Shown in pieces: positions 1 to 7,117 of a stretch of DNA of 32,168 bases; position 1 is the first letter of the stretch, and every line of letters starts with the position of its first letter. The notes beneath the pieces were generated by a model. It made no database searches. It was given only the letters and a program-made list of their open reading frames with translations, and had not been told where the DNA came from. The DNA lies in NCBI GenBank assembly GCA_910574195.1, contig CAJTBF010000025.1, positions 1 to 32,168 on the forward strand. The letters are read 5' to 3'. Both the position numbers and the translations under genes were made by a program. Source of the DNA: Lachnospiraceae bacterium. Lineage in GTDB: Bacteria; Bacillota; Clostridia; Lachnospirales; Lachnospiraceae.

Positions 1-44
1 GCATCTAATTTCATTTCAAAAGAGTATTTTGAATGTTGTCCCAT
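1..44 (-). CDS. IS3-family transposase OrfA, first 14 codons (partial)
   Basis: The minus strand has a strong RBS (AAGGAGGAGC at about 51-61) followed by ATG at 44, reading MGQHSKYSFEMKLDA before leaving the window. An opening of this kind is typical of the helix-turn-helix OrfA of IS3-family elements, which binds the IS ends and is fused to OrfB by programmed frameshifting. Only 14 codons are visible, so the family call rests on the start motif and on the hairpin upstream. The element body lies to the left of the window. Another IS3 gene on the same strand lies at the right edge, but the visible parts (OrfA here, OrfB there) cannot be compared. Confidence 0.6.
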   Translation of the reverse strand, partial: MGQHSKYSFEMKLD

Positions 45-47
45 AAA

Positions 48-109
48 ATATGCTCCTCCTTATAGTGACAGTTTTATTATTTCATCTGTCTACCATAAGG
101 GGAGCATAT
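48..109. promoter_or_regulatory. Long imperfect hairpin covering the transposase RBS
   Basis: Arm 48-63 (ATATGCTCCTCCTTAT) pairs with 95-109 (ATAAGGGGAGCATAT) with a single bulged base, and GACAG at 67-71 pairs with CTGTC at 86-90. On the minus strand one arm contains the AGGAGG of the transposase gene. A transcript entering from outside would fold and hide the ribosome site, a known way IS elements avoid activation by read-through. A transcript starting inside the hairpin would not fold. Confidence 0.6.
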
Positions 110-230
110 CATTTATATCATAGTTCGTTGGCTCTATTTTATTTCATAAGGTTTTAAGCCAAACGCCCACCAAATAAAAAAACGGCGTATGGTGGGCGGT
201 ATTGCTATGCCCGAAAAGACTTAACAGACA

Positions 231-268
231 CTCCCCAGACCTGTTTTTAAGTTTGGGGAGATTTTTTA
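231..268 (+). terminator. Rho-independent terminator
   Basis: CTCCCCAGAC (231-240) pairs with GTTTGGGGAG (251-260) around a loop of ten bases, with one mismatch-like step, followed by ATTTTTTAT. It would stop + strand transcription entering the element from the left. Confidence 0.75.
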
Positions 269-440
269 TGTTCTTTTTTCGGGCGGTTACTTATTTGTCC
301 ATACAACGCAATGTTCATCCATACATAGCATATCGGGGACTGGCAGGAAGCCAGTTAAAAAAATCCTTGCATATGTAAGGCTGCTTCTCGCCATGAAACA
401 AGAAGTAGAATCTCCACTTAACAGAATTATGATTATTTAT

Positions 441-480
441 AACCGTAAAGGTCACAGTGCCTTTGCGGTTTTTATTTTGT
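441..480 (+). terminator. Rho-independent terminator
   Basis: AACCGTAAAGG (441-451) pairs with CCTTTGCGGTT (460-470), 11 bp with one G-T pair and an 8-base loop, followed by TTTATTTTGT. It sits about 160 bp before the sigma-like gene and could insulate or attenuate it. Confidence 0.75.
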
Positions 481-568
481 CAATTTTTATCAGAATACGC
501 CGCAGGGCTTTTTCTGATGTTGTCTGCCGTTCGCCGCCTTTTCCATCTGGATTAGTTAAACAGCAATC

Positions 569-611
569 TTCTTGACCTGATGGTCAAGAAGCATCGCAGG
601 CAGAAGCCTGC
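569..611 (+). promoter_or_regulatory. Two tandem leader hairpins before the sigma-like gene
   Basis: A perfect 9-bp stem TTCTTGACC-TGAT-GGTCAAGAA (569-590) is followed five bases later by a perfect 6-bp stem GCAGGC-AGAA-GCCTGC (596-611). The RBS (GGAGG at about 625) and start codon (638) follow directly. The position suggests control of translation or transcript stability in the 5' leader; neither hairpin has a U-run, so they are not terminators. Confidence 0.5.
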
Positions 612-637
612 TCAATTCAGATTGGAGGAAAAGGAAA

Positions 638-1063
638 ATGGCATACAACAACGGACGTGAGGACAGGAAATGGCGTATCTGGAAAGAAGCCGAGGAAAAA
701 ATATTGCGGGAACATGGAGTTGATGAAACCACCACCCCGCAAATCCGCATAGACGACAGGGCAGACTTCAATTCCAACAGACGGTTTTACCATTGGACAA
801 GCGACTTCGGCGAATACCTTGAGGGGATGGCAGACAGGGAGCGAGATACCGAGGTAAAGACTGTTTCTGATTTACTGGATGAGATGGAGGACGAAACTCT
901 GTATCGGGCATTGCTTACGGTGGACAGGCGTACCCTGCAAATTATCCTGCTGAAAATGCAGGGCTATTCCACAAAGGAAATTGCCCCGCTTGTCGGATTG
1001 ACAACAGGGGCTATCTATGCAAGATTAGACCACTTGCGGAAAAAGCTGCGGAAGATTTTATAA
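638..1063 (+). CDS. Sigma-70 region-4-like regulator of the mobilizable element
   Basis: The 141-residue product has a clear sigma-70 region 4 helix-turn-helix at its C terminus (about 111-141, beginning STKEIAPLVGL and ending in a basic helix LRKKLRKIL). The N-terminal 100 residues are charged and not recognised, and regions 2 and 3 of a full sigma factor are absent. Short proteins of this type are common first genes on Firmicutes mobile elements and probably act as DNA-binding regulators rather than free sigma factors. The start is supported by GGAGGAAAAGG just upstream. It lies ahead of the mobilization genes on the same strand, separated by 635 bp of structured non-coding DNA. Confidence 0.8.
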   Translation: MAYNNGREDRKWRIWKEAEEKILREHGVDETTTPQIRIDDRADFNSNRRFYHWTSDFGEYLEGMADRERDTEVKTVSDLLDEMEDETLYRALLTVDRRTLQIILLKMQGYSTKEIAPLVGLTTGAIYARLDHLRKKLRKIL

Positions 1064-1187
1064 CCAACTAATAAAGACAGCATTTTGACGGGCTATTGGG
1101 TGGGAAATAAAATTCCCCCGCCTAATTATTAAAATTGATGAATAAAATTCCCGTCCACAGGGAATACTAAAAAATTTGCCCAAAATC

Positions 1188-1217
1188 TTGACATGGGTAC
1201 AGCCGCTATGGTATTCT
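1188..1217 (+). promoter_or_regulatory. Probable sigma-A promoter reading toward the mobilization genes
   Basis: TTGACA at 1188-1193 and TATTCT at 1212-1217 are separated by 18 bp. The transcript would run through the structured stretch 1282-1411 and the oriT-like region into the RHH protein and relaxase genes. Confidence 0.55.
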
Positions 1218-1281
1218 AAAATACCCGTAAGGGAATTGGAAGATTGAAAATGAAATAAGCACATAGATGGAAGAATGGAAT

Positions 1282-1411
1282 GTCAGCCAACGGATAAGGC
1301 TGACCGCTGCCGAAAGTATGCTGCCGCTTTCGGCTGGTGTATGGCAGCATGGTTTTGAATCCCGAAGCCGTTACATAGCATTGCGAATCCGAGCAGGAGA
1401 AAATACTCCTG
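1282..1411 (+). ncRNA. Highly structured leader with mutually exclusive stems
   Basis: Downstream of the promoter at 1188 there are four exact inverted repeats: GTCAGCC/GGCTGAC (1282-1288/1298-1304), GCCGAAAG/CTTTCGGC (1309-1316/1327-1334), ATGCTGCC/GGCAGCAT (1318-1325/1343-1350) and CAGGAG/CTCCTG (1394-1399/1406-1411). The second and third interleave, so they form either alternatives or a pseudoknot. No open frame with an RBS covers the stretch. It may be a regulatory RNA or leader; no known riboswitch class is recognised. Confidence 0.4.
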
Positions 1412-1586
1412 TCGTTCGTGGTGCAGTGTAGCGGTTTTTTCATTTATCCAAAAGTCAAGAGAAAACGAATCCAGAACGGAGGTGCAGGGACATAGGATTT
1501 TCTTTTCGGCGGGTCAGACAGGCGTTAAGAATGCCGCTGCACAGGAAAAATGCTCTGCGGCGTTGTCCACAGAGATAGCGAGCATC

Positions 1587-1656
1587 GGATTGTGTCAGCC
1601 ACAATCCCAATCCATGCTGCTTGCGGGCATGGACTAACTCAGGGGACAGCCCCTGA
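1587..1656 (+). other. Candidate oriT: three inverted repeats just before the relaxosome genes
   Basis: Three perfect inverted repeats follow each other: GGATTGTG/CACAATCC (1587-1594/1600-1607), CCATGC/GCATGG (1612-1617/1627-1632, loop TGCTTGCGG) and TCAGGGG/CCCCTGA (1639-1645/1650-1656). They lie 40-110 bp before the RHH accessory gene and the relaxase gene. Transfer origins normally combine such repeats with a nick site next to the relaxase operon. I cannot name the nick base. Confidence 0.5.
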
Positions 1657-1698
1657 ATACCCCGAAGAAAGGAATTTAAGACTGGAGGATTAAGGAAA

Positions 1699-2055
1699 AT
1701 GAGCAGAGAAAAATCAGAAAAGGAAGTGCGGAATGTCCCGATTACCGTCCGATTGAACAAGGAAGAACATGAAAAATTAAAGCAGTGCGCCGCCGCTTGC
1801 GGTCTGTCCGCAGCAGAAATTATGCGCCAGTTATGCAAGGGAAACGCCCCTCAGCCACAGCCTAAAACCGAGTTTTGGGAACTGTTAAACAAGCTCTATG
1901 AAGTGCATGACGCTTTCAAAAAGTGTGTTCCATACTATCCAACCGCCGCCGAAATCTGTAAGGAGATTGAGGATTTTATCTTAGAACTGCAACAAAAAAC
2001 AACTCTCCCACAACAATTTAACGTAGAAGAATTGACAGAACAGGGGGCGGTCTGA
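1699..2055 (+). CDS. MobC-like relaxosome accessory protein (ribbon-helix-helix)
   Basis: The protein has 118 residues. Residues 10-50 (VPITVRLNKEEHEKLKQCA, then GLSAAEIMRQL) fit a ribbon-helix-helix DNA-binding fold as in MobC-family relaxosome proteins, which bind oriT and help the relaxase open the strands. GGAGG at 1684-1688 supports the start. The relaxase gene begins one base after its stop, so the two are translationally linked. The C-terminal half is helical and probably contacts the relaxase or mediates oligomerisation. The family is clear from fold and position; the exact subgroup is not. Confidence 0.85.
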   Translation: MSREKSEKEVRNVPITVRLNKEEHEKLKQCAAACGLSAAEIMRQLCKGNAPQPQPKTEFWELLNKLYEVHDAFKKCVPYYPTAAEICKEIEDFILELQQKTTLPQQFNVEELTEQGAV

Positions 2056-2056
2056 T

Positions 2057-3421
2057 ATGGCGGTAACAAGCCTATGGCATGTCAAAGGGAGCATAAAAGA
2101 CGTGATTGACTATATAGAAAACCCAGAAAAGACCGTGCCGAATCGAGATATGCAGGATTTTTTTGACGTGTTCTCCTATGTGAAAAATCCGTTAAAAACA
2201 AATGAGGGCGAGTATGTTTCCGCAATCAATTGTCTGAAAGAAACAGCCTTGCAACAGATGATTTTGACAAAAAAACAGTACCAAAAGACAGGCGGGTATA
2301 TCGCATGGCACGGCTACCAAAGCTTCAAGCCAGACGAGGTAACGCTCGAACAGTGCCATGAAATCGGATTGAAACTGGCAAAGGAAATGTGGGGTGGCAA
2401 ATACCAGATAATCGTTGCCACCCACCTTGACAAAGGACATTTACACAACCATTTTTGCTTCAACTCCGTTTCTTTCATAGACGGACAGAAATATAATTAT
2501 TCAAAATCAGAACAGAAAAGGTTGAGGGAAGTGTCCGACCGCTTATGCCGAGAGTACGGTTTATCGGTGATTGAAAACCCCAAGAAAGCCCCTGCAAGAC
2601 CGCTTTATCTGGACGAAAAGAGCGGCAAGCCGACACGGTACAACGTCTATCGGGAGGATTTAAAGGAAGCAATCAACAGGAGCAGGGATTTACAGCATAT
2701 GATGAAATACCTTACCGACAAGGGATATGAGGTGGATTTTTCGGGCAGTCATTGGAAAATGAAGCTGCCGCAGTATAAGCATTTCACAAGGTTAGACACC
2801 CTTGACGAGCGGCTGACACCCGATTTCATACGGTCATGTTTAGGTGGGACTTCCCGATATGGGAACTACAAAGCAAGGATTTCCTACTCCCCGCATATGC
2901 CAAAGCAGTACAAAAACGCATGGAAACCACACCAGAAAACCACGGGAATCTTAGCGTTATATTACTACTGGTGTTATCAGTTGGGGATATTCCCAAAAGG
3001 TACGGACTACAAGCCGACAAGCCCGCTGATGAAAGAGGAGCTTCGGAAACTGGACGAGATTACCGCACAGGTGCGGTATATGTCAAAGCATAACATCTCC
3101 ACCCTCTCCGATTTATACGCCGACAGGAAGAAAAACCAGACCGAAATGGATAAACTGATTGACTACCGCCAACACTTGCGGAATAAGGTACGCCGTGCCA
3201 CACCAGCCGAAAAAGAAACACTCCGAGCCGAAAAACAGGGCGTGACGGAGCGGATAACGGAGCTTAGAAAGCGGCTGAAATATGCAGACGGGATTGAGAA
3301 ACGCTCTGCCCATATCGACGACTGCTTAAACCAAATCCACGACACGATTGAAAATCAGCGGTCAAATATAAACGCCAGAGCAGGCAGGGCAGCCCGCAGG
3401 AGGGAGGAACCATTGCGATGA
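2057..3421 (+). CDS. MOBP-type relaxase / mobilization nuclease
   Basis: This 454-residue protein nicks oriT and pilots the DNA strand during conjugal mobilization. The metal-binding motif HLDKGHLHNHFCFNSV supplies His123, His128, His130 and His132, the three-histidine signature of Relaxase/PF03432 proteins. Tyr19 in VIDYIENPEK is the likely strand-transfer tyrosine. After about residue 310 the protein is lysine- and arginine-rich and probably helical, ending in RRREEP. The start overlaps nothing but follows the previous stop by one base, and its stop overlaps the next start (ATGA, 3418-3421). No coupling protein or type IV secretion genes are present, so the element would be mobilized in trans rather than self-transmissible. 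Confidence 0.92.
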   Translation: MAVTSLWHVKGSIKDVIDYIENPEKTVPNRDMQDFFDVFSYVKNPLKTNEGEYVSAINCLKETALQQMILTKKQYQKTGGYIAWHGYQSFKPDEVTLEQCHEIGLKLAKEMWGGKYQIIVATHLDKGHLHNHFCFNSVSFIDGQKYNYSKSEQKRLREVSDRLCREYGLSVIENPKKAPARPLYLDEKSGKPTRYNVYREDLKEAINRSRDLQHMMKYLTDKGYEVDFSGSHWKMKLPQYKHFTRLDTLDERLTPDFIRSCLGGTSRYGNYKARISYSPHMPKQYKNAWKPHQKTTGILALYYYWCYQLGIFPKGTDYKPTSPLMKEELRKLDEITAQVRYMSKHNISTLSDLYADRKKNQTEMDKLIDYRQHLRNKVRRATPAEKETLRAEKQGVTERITELRKRLKYADGIEKRSAHIDDCLNQIHDTIENQRSNINARAGRAARRREEPLR

Positions 3422-3720
3422 GCAGACTGTCAGAGGAAGAAATACAAGCAATTATGGAGGAATACAAGGACGCCCCTATGATAAATCCCAATAAGATATA
3501 TCCCCCTCTGCCGCCTGTCCAGAACGTCACGCCACTTGTCCGTATTCCAGAGCCGATGAGCCTTACCGAGAAAATCGGCGGCACGGAATACACTGTCAAC
3601 GCCCATTTCCGAAAAGGCGGGCGGGATTTGCTTGGAATGCTTACGGATATTTTTCGGCGTGGCATACAGGGATATGGATTTTATGATGATAAGAATTGGG
3701 GTGATGATGACGGGGAATAA
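3418..3720 (+). CDS. tnpW: TnpW-family transposon protein
   Basis: The 100-residue product overlaps the relaxase gene by four bases. The segment from about 48 (LTEKIGGTEYTVNAHF) followed by basic residues matches the TnpW family, small proteins found beside relaxase and resolvase genes on Tn4451-like elements. Their biochemical role is not established as far as I know. The N-terminal part (residues 1-45) is proline-rich and helical, and the tail is acidic (DDKNWGDDDGE). Its position between relaxase and recombinase is the usual one for the family. Confidence 0.8.
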   Translation: MSRLSEEEIQAIMEEYKDAPMINPNKIYPPLPPVQNVTPLVRIPEPMSLTEKIGGTEYTVNAHFRKGGRDLLGMLTDIFRRGIQGYGFYDDKNWGDDDGE

Positions 3721-3739
3721 CAGGCAGCGGAAGAATTAT

Positions 3740-3785
3740 CGCTTTAAAGCGTTGAAGTTTATGGGCAGATGTGGTACACTGTACC
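3740..3785 (+). promoter_or_regulatory. Recombinase promoter with two overlapping palindromes
   Basis: TTGAAG (3752-3757) and TACACT (3775-3780) are 17 bp apart. A perfect 12-bp palindrome CGCTTTAAAGCG (3740-3751) abuts the -35 box, and GGTAC-ACT-GTACC (3773-3785) covers the -10 box. Both are good candidate operator sites, giving the recombinase its own controlled transcript. Confidence 0.6.
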
Positions 3786-3828
3786 TACACTTCACAATAC
3801 CGTGTCTGCTGTCGGAAAGGAGAGCTTT

Positions 3829-5487
3829 ATGAAAAGACAGCAGGAAGAATTTACGGCATTATATTGTAGATTAAGCCAAGACGATGGGCGGGAGGGTGAG
3901 AGCAACAGCATTGTAAACCAGAAAGAATATCTGATGAAATACGCCAAAGAGCACGTTTTCCCTAACCCGAAATTCTACGTGGACGACGGCTATACGGGTA
4001 CGAATTTTGACCGCCCAAGCTTTAAGGAAATGTCGGCGGACATTGAGAAAGGGCTTGTAAAAACGGTCATCGTCAAAGACTTATCACGCTTCGGCAGGAA
4101 CTATATTGAAGTCGGCTCTTACTCCGAAATCATCTACCCCGAAGCGGGCGTGAGGTTTATTGCCATCATGGACAACGTGGACACGGGCAGCCTTGAGAGC
4201 AACGAATTTGCCGCCTTTACCAACCTTTTCAACGAATGGTATCCAAAAAGCACGAGCAAAAAGGTAAAGGAAGTCAAGAAAGCGAAAGGGCTTGCAGGAG
4301 AACATCTGGGACCGCCACCATACGGGTATTTACGGAATCCAGATGACAAAACCCGCTGGCTTGTGGACGAGGAAGCGGCGGCAGTCGTCCGCAGGATATT
4401 CTCACTCTGTATGCAGGGAAAAGGCGTGTCAGCCATTGCCACAGCCCTCTGGGAAGATAAAGTGCTTACCCCGTCAGCTTACAAAATGTCAAAGGGAATC
4501 GGCGTTGCAAAAAAATCAGAATACCCCTATAACTGGGAGCCGTCCATGATTGCATCCATTCTGGAAAATGTGGCATATATCGGCGTGACGGAGAGCTTTA
4601 AATCCACCCGTTTAGGCTTTAAGAGCAGGAAACGCATCCCCACCGCAAAGGACAGGCGGACGTATATCGAGGACGCCCATACCCCCATTATTAACAGGGA
4701 TATGTGGGAAAAAGTGCAGGTGATACGGGAGAACAAACGCAGACCGACCAAAAGCAGAATGACAAGTATCTTTTCGGGGCTGCTCTATTGTGCCGACTGC
4801 GGGGCGAAACTCAGCCTAGCCACGGCAAACGGATATGCGCATTTCCGCTGTTCCATGTATAAAAGGACGAGCAGGGCGAAGGAATGTACGCAGCACTATA
4901 TCCGAGAGGACGCATTAAAACAGTTGGTCCTGAAACAGCTTCAGCATTTCCTCTCCTATTTACAGCAGTTTGAGCGTGTGTTTATCCGACAGCAGATTGA
5001 CGCCACCCTTGCGGAACGCAGATACGAATTGTCCGCAAAACAGGAACAGATAGAAAAGGACGAAAAGCGGATAAAGGAGCTTGACCGCCTGTTCCGTAAA
5101 ATCTATGAGGATAATGTCAACGGAAAGCTGAATGACGAACGCTTTTACAAGCTGTCAGACGGATATGAAGCCGAGCAGGAACAACTAAAGCAGGAAATCG
5201 AAGCCTTGACAGCCGAGGTCAGCGAAGCCGACACAGAAGCGACCAATGTCGCCAAACTGATAGCCGTCACCAAGAAATACACCCGCATCGACGAGCTGAC
5301 ACCCGAAATCCTAAACGCATTTGTGGATAAAATCGTAGTCCATGAGCGTGAGAAAAAGGACAGGAAACGGACACAGCAAATCGACATCTACTATTCCTAT
5401 GTCGGGATTGTGGACATCCCTACGGACGAAGAAATGCAGGAAATGGAACGGGAATATATGCAGCGTACCAAACGTCAAACCGCCTAA
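3829..5487 (+). CDS. Large serine recombinase (integration/excision of the element)
   Basis: The start is placed at ATG 3829 (552 residues) because GGAAAGGAG lies directly upstream; an in-frame ATG at 3769 falls inside the promoter. The resolvase domain starts at once, with Ser16 in LYCRLSQDDG as the catalytic serine and VKDLSRFGRN as the conserved Arg-containing block. A recombinase domain follows, then a zinc ribbon (LYCADCGAKL, with FRCSMYKR and KECTQHY) and a long charged coiled coil. This is the architecture of TnpX/TndX enzymes, which excise and integrate Tn4451- and Tn5397-like elements. It is the last gene of the element and appears intact. Confidence 0.93.
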   Translation: MKRQQEEFTALYCRLSQDDGREGESNSIVNQKEYLMKYAKEHVFPNPKFYVDDGYTGTNFDRPSFKEMSADIEKGLVKTVIVKDLSRFGRNYIEVGSYSEIIYPEAGVRFIAIMDNVDTGSLESNEFAAFTNLFNEWYPKSTSKKVKEVKKAKGLAGEHLGPPPYGYLRNPDDKTRWLVDEEAAAVVRRIFSLCMQGKGVSAIATALWEDKVLTPSAYKMSKGIGVAKKSEYPYNWEPSMIASILENVAYIGVTESFKSTRLGFKSRKRIPTAKDRRTYIEDAHTPIINRDMWEKVQVIRENKRRPTKSRMTSIFSGLLYCADCGAKLSLATANGYAHFRCSMYKRTSRAKECTQHYIREDALKQLVLKQLQHFLSYLQQFERVFIRQQIDATLAERRYELSAKQEQIEKDEKRIKELDRLFRKIYEDNVNGKLNDERFYKLSDGYEAEQEQLKQEIEALTAEVSEADTEATNVAKLIAVTKKYTRIDELTPEILNAFVDKIVVHEREKKDRKRTQQIDIYYSYVGIVDIPTDEEMQEMEREYMQRTKRQTA

Positions 5488-5497
5488 ATATAGGCGT

Positions 5498-5523
5498 GGC
5501 AGGAGAAAATCTATGCTCCTGCC
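5498..5523 (+). terminator. Probable terminator of the recombinase gene
   Basis: GGCAGGAG (5498-5505) pairs perfectly with CTCCTGCC (5516-5523), loop of ten bases, ten bases after the recombinase stop. The U-run is weak (ATCTATTTTT further on), so efficiency is uncertain. Confidence 0.5.
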
Positions 5524-5582
5524 GATACATATCTATTTTTATCCCTATCTGGTTTAACCCATGTGTGCTGCCACAATATGTT

Positions 5583-5665
5583 GTGGTGGCTCTGAAGGTG
5601 GAAAATACCATTTCCGGATGGCGCTGAAGCGGGAAACTGGTGGCTCCCAAGGGGGATAATATTCA
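5583..5665 (+). mobile_element. Solo right end of an IS21-family element (copy A)
   Basis: Three iterations of a motif close to RTGGCKCYSAAGG, with TGGC at 5587, 5619 and 5641, precede the tip GGGGGATAATATTCA. Positions 5610-5665 match 26233-26288 at 55 of 56 bases. The other copy follows an istB fragment, which identifies the sequence as an IS21-type right end with repeated transposase-binding sites and a terminal CA. Nothing of istA or istB remains here, so this is a relic. Confidence 0.65.
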
Positions 5666-5693
5666 TATTAACAGTATAACAAATAAAACTTGT

Positions 5694-6656
5694 TTATTTC
5701 TTTAACCCATTAACATATTGAATCTGTTCAGATTCTGGAATTTTAAGCGCCGCCATTGCCTGTTCTGCACTCCAGCCCATGCTTTCCATCAGATTTTGGA
5801 TGGATGACAGAATCCCTTCTTTGATTCCTTCTTTGATCCCTTTTTCTTCTATCCCTTTACTCAAATTACACATTAAGAGCACCTCACTTTCTAACTCTCT
5901 TGTCATTTTAATATTGAAATCATCCTGCAGGATCCTCTTCTTTTCATCAGGTTTCCTCTCTGACGAAAGTAAAACATCTAAAAGCTTTAAGATTCCTGTA
6001 TACTTATCGTCTCCCGCATTTCCAAGACATACGATCACAGCTGTTATTAAATCATAATTCTCTCTTTTTTCTGTTGTATTCCCCACTAGATTTTCTTCCT
6101 GAACCGCATATCTTGTTATCGTATTTTCACGGTATCTTGGCGAATCTGCACAAATCCAGATACTTATGGCTTTCCTAATCTTCTCATAATGTCCATCCGT
6201 AAATTCCACCCCATACTGGGATGAAATCATCCGGCTGCAATAATAAAGCCCCCTCTTGATAATCGGGTATCCTGGATAAAAATTGTTTTGTGCTTCCACG
6301 TTGAGAATCAATTTTATGGTTTCTTTGGACTGTGGAACCAGCGCATAAAAACGGATATCATAGGTAATCGTTCCTTCTTTCATCGTGCTGTCTTCCGTTT
6401 TTCCGCCTTCAATCTGTTCTCCTTTGGAATCGGTCCCCTCATCTGGATTGACCGCTATTTGTGCAATCTGCGGGCTGCCTTCTATATATTTCTCAGCGAT
6501 TTCATCTACTGTAAAATCCTGAAATTCCTCCAGACAGCCTTTCATAATCCACGCAAGGATAATCTTATTCGCAAGCAGCCGTTTACAAGCCGCATCATAA
6601 TTGGCCCGGTCTCCGGCTGCAGTAATATTTTTCGCAAGTATATTTTCCACTTTCAT
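5694..6656 (-). CDS. Rpn-type PD-(D/E)XK nuclease-family protein
   Basis: The 320-residue product belongs to the Rpn/PDDEXK_2 group, called putative transposases but shown in E. coli to be recombination-promoting nucleases. Visible core features are ITYDIRFYALVP followed by LILNVEAQNNF, where Asp in YDIRF and Glu-x-Gln in VEAQ give the D...ExQ signature. A repetitive helical stretch near the end (GIEEKGIKEGIKEGI) followed by MGWSAEQAMAALKIP is also typical of the family. The start at 6656 is chosen for its AAGGAGAGATAGACGG RBS; a longer frame to 6734 has none. It begins 28 bp after the IS21 relic. The family is often linked to mobile DNA; its role here is unknown. Confidence 0.85.
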   Translation of the reverse strand: MKVENILAKNITAAGDRANYDAACKRLLANKIILAWIMKGCLEEFQDFTVDEIAEKYIEGSPQIAQIAVNPDEGTDSKGEQIEGGKTEDSTMKEGTITYDIRFYALVPQSKETIKLILNVEAQNNFYPGYPIIKRGLYYCSRMISSQYGVEFTDGHYEKIRKAISIWICADSPRYRENTITRYAVQEENLVGNTTEKRENYDLITAVIVCLGNAGDDKYTGILKLLDVLLSSERKPDEKKRILQDDFNIKMTRELESEVLLMCNLSKGIEEKGIKEGIKEGILSSIQNLMESMGWSAEQAMAALKIPESEQIQYVNGLKK

Positions 6657-6826
6657 CCGTCTATCTCTCCTTGTTTTTATCTTACCATATCTTTTTAAAA
6701 GAATCCACAAGAATAACCGGATTGTTTGTGTCAAGTAATCGTTGGCGACTTTCCACTTTATTTTTCTCTATGATATTTCCCCTGTTTTTTGTATGCTAAA
6801 TAAACCCTGCCGGGTTCTTTCTCCAA

Positions 6827-7117
6827 TTAACAACAAAACGCTTTCTTTAACGCTTTTCTTGATGCCGTCTGCATCGCTTCCACTATCGGCATATGTGCAC
6901 TTACTACATCTACATACGAATTACCTTTTCCATCCTTCTTCGGTGCTTTGGCTGCGCTTAACGTTTCCTCGATTTCCTGCTTCTGCATCGTAAACACTAA
7001 GCCATCCGTGTACCGGTCTATCGTTTCTGTCTGTTCCCTGTTTTCTTTCCGGTACAATGCTTTTGACAGATTGTTGGCTCCCTTTTCCGAACACCGCATC
7101 CGGCGGTTCGGCTATCT
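6827..7117 (-). pseudogene. Unrecognised decayed coding sequence
   Basis: Two minus-strand frames join into one protein-like text: one reads VGIQIAEPPDAVFGKG, and the next continues NNLSKALYRKENREQTETI to a stop at 6827. The switch occurs near 7080. Composition is that of real coding sequence, but there is no start or RBS, and the text follows directly on the GtrA-like remnant. I do not recognise the family. The 170 bp between this relic and the Rpn gene start (6657-6826) hold no feature I can support. Confidence 0.4.

Larger units (their letters stand above)
110..568. other. Gene-free left flank of the mobilizable element
   Basis: I see no credible gene here. The stretch holds an inverted repeat GCCCACC (165-171)/GGTGGGC (191-197), a terminator at 231-268, a short hairpin ACTGGC-AGGAA-GCCAGT (339-355) and a second terminator at 441-480. 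A 60-codon frame starting at 393 runs through the second terminator, lacks an RBS and has no recognisable motif. The left end of the mobilizable element probably lies in this interval, but I could not fix it to the base. Confidence 0.5.

Noticed and set aside
393-575. Open frame of 60 codons on the + strand before the sigma-like gene
   Set aside because: It has no RBS, crosses a strong terminator hairpin (441-480) and shows no recognisable protein features.
1455-1838. Minus-strand frame of 127 codons across the oriT-like region
   Set aside because: It overlaps the start of the well-supported RHH protein gene antisense, lacks an RBS and covers perfect inverted repeats.
3769-3828. Longer N terminus for the serine recombinase
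   Set aside because: The ATG at 3769 lies between the -35 and -10 boxes and lacks an RBS; the catalytic serine spacing fits the start at 3829.
5694-6656. Rpn gene as part of a toxin-antitoxin pair
   Set aside because: No small partner gene is adjacent; the neighbours are an IS relic and decayed sequence.
6288-6698. Plus-strand frame of 136 codons
   Set aside because: It is the antisense shadow of the Rpn-type gene, which has a clear RBS and family motifs.
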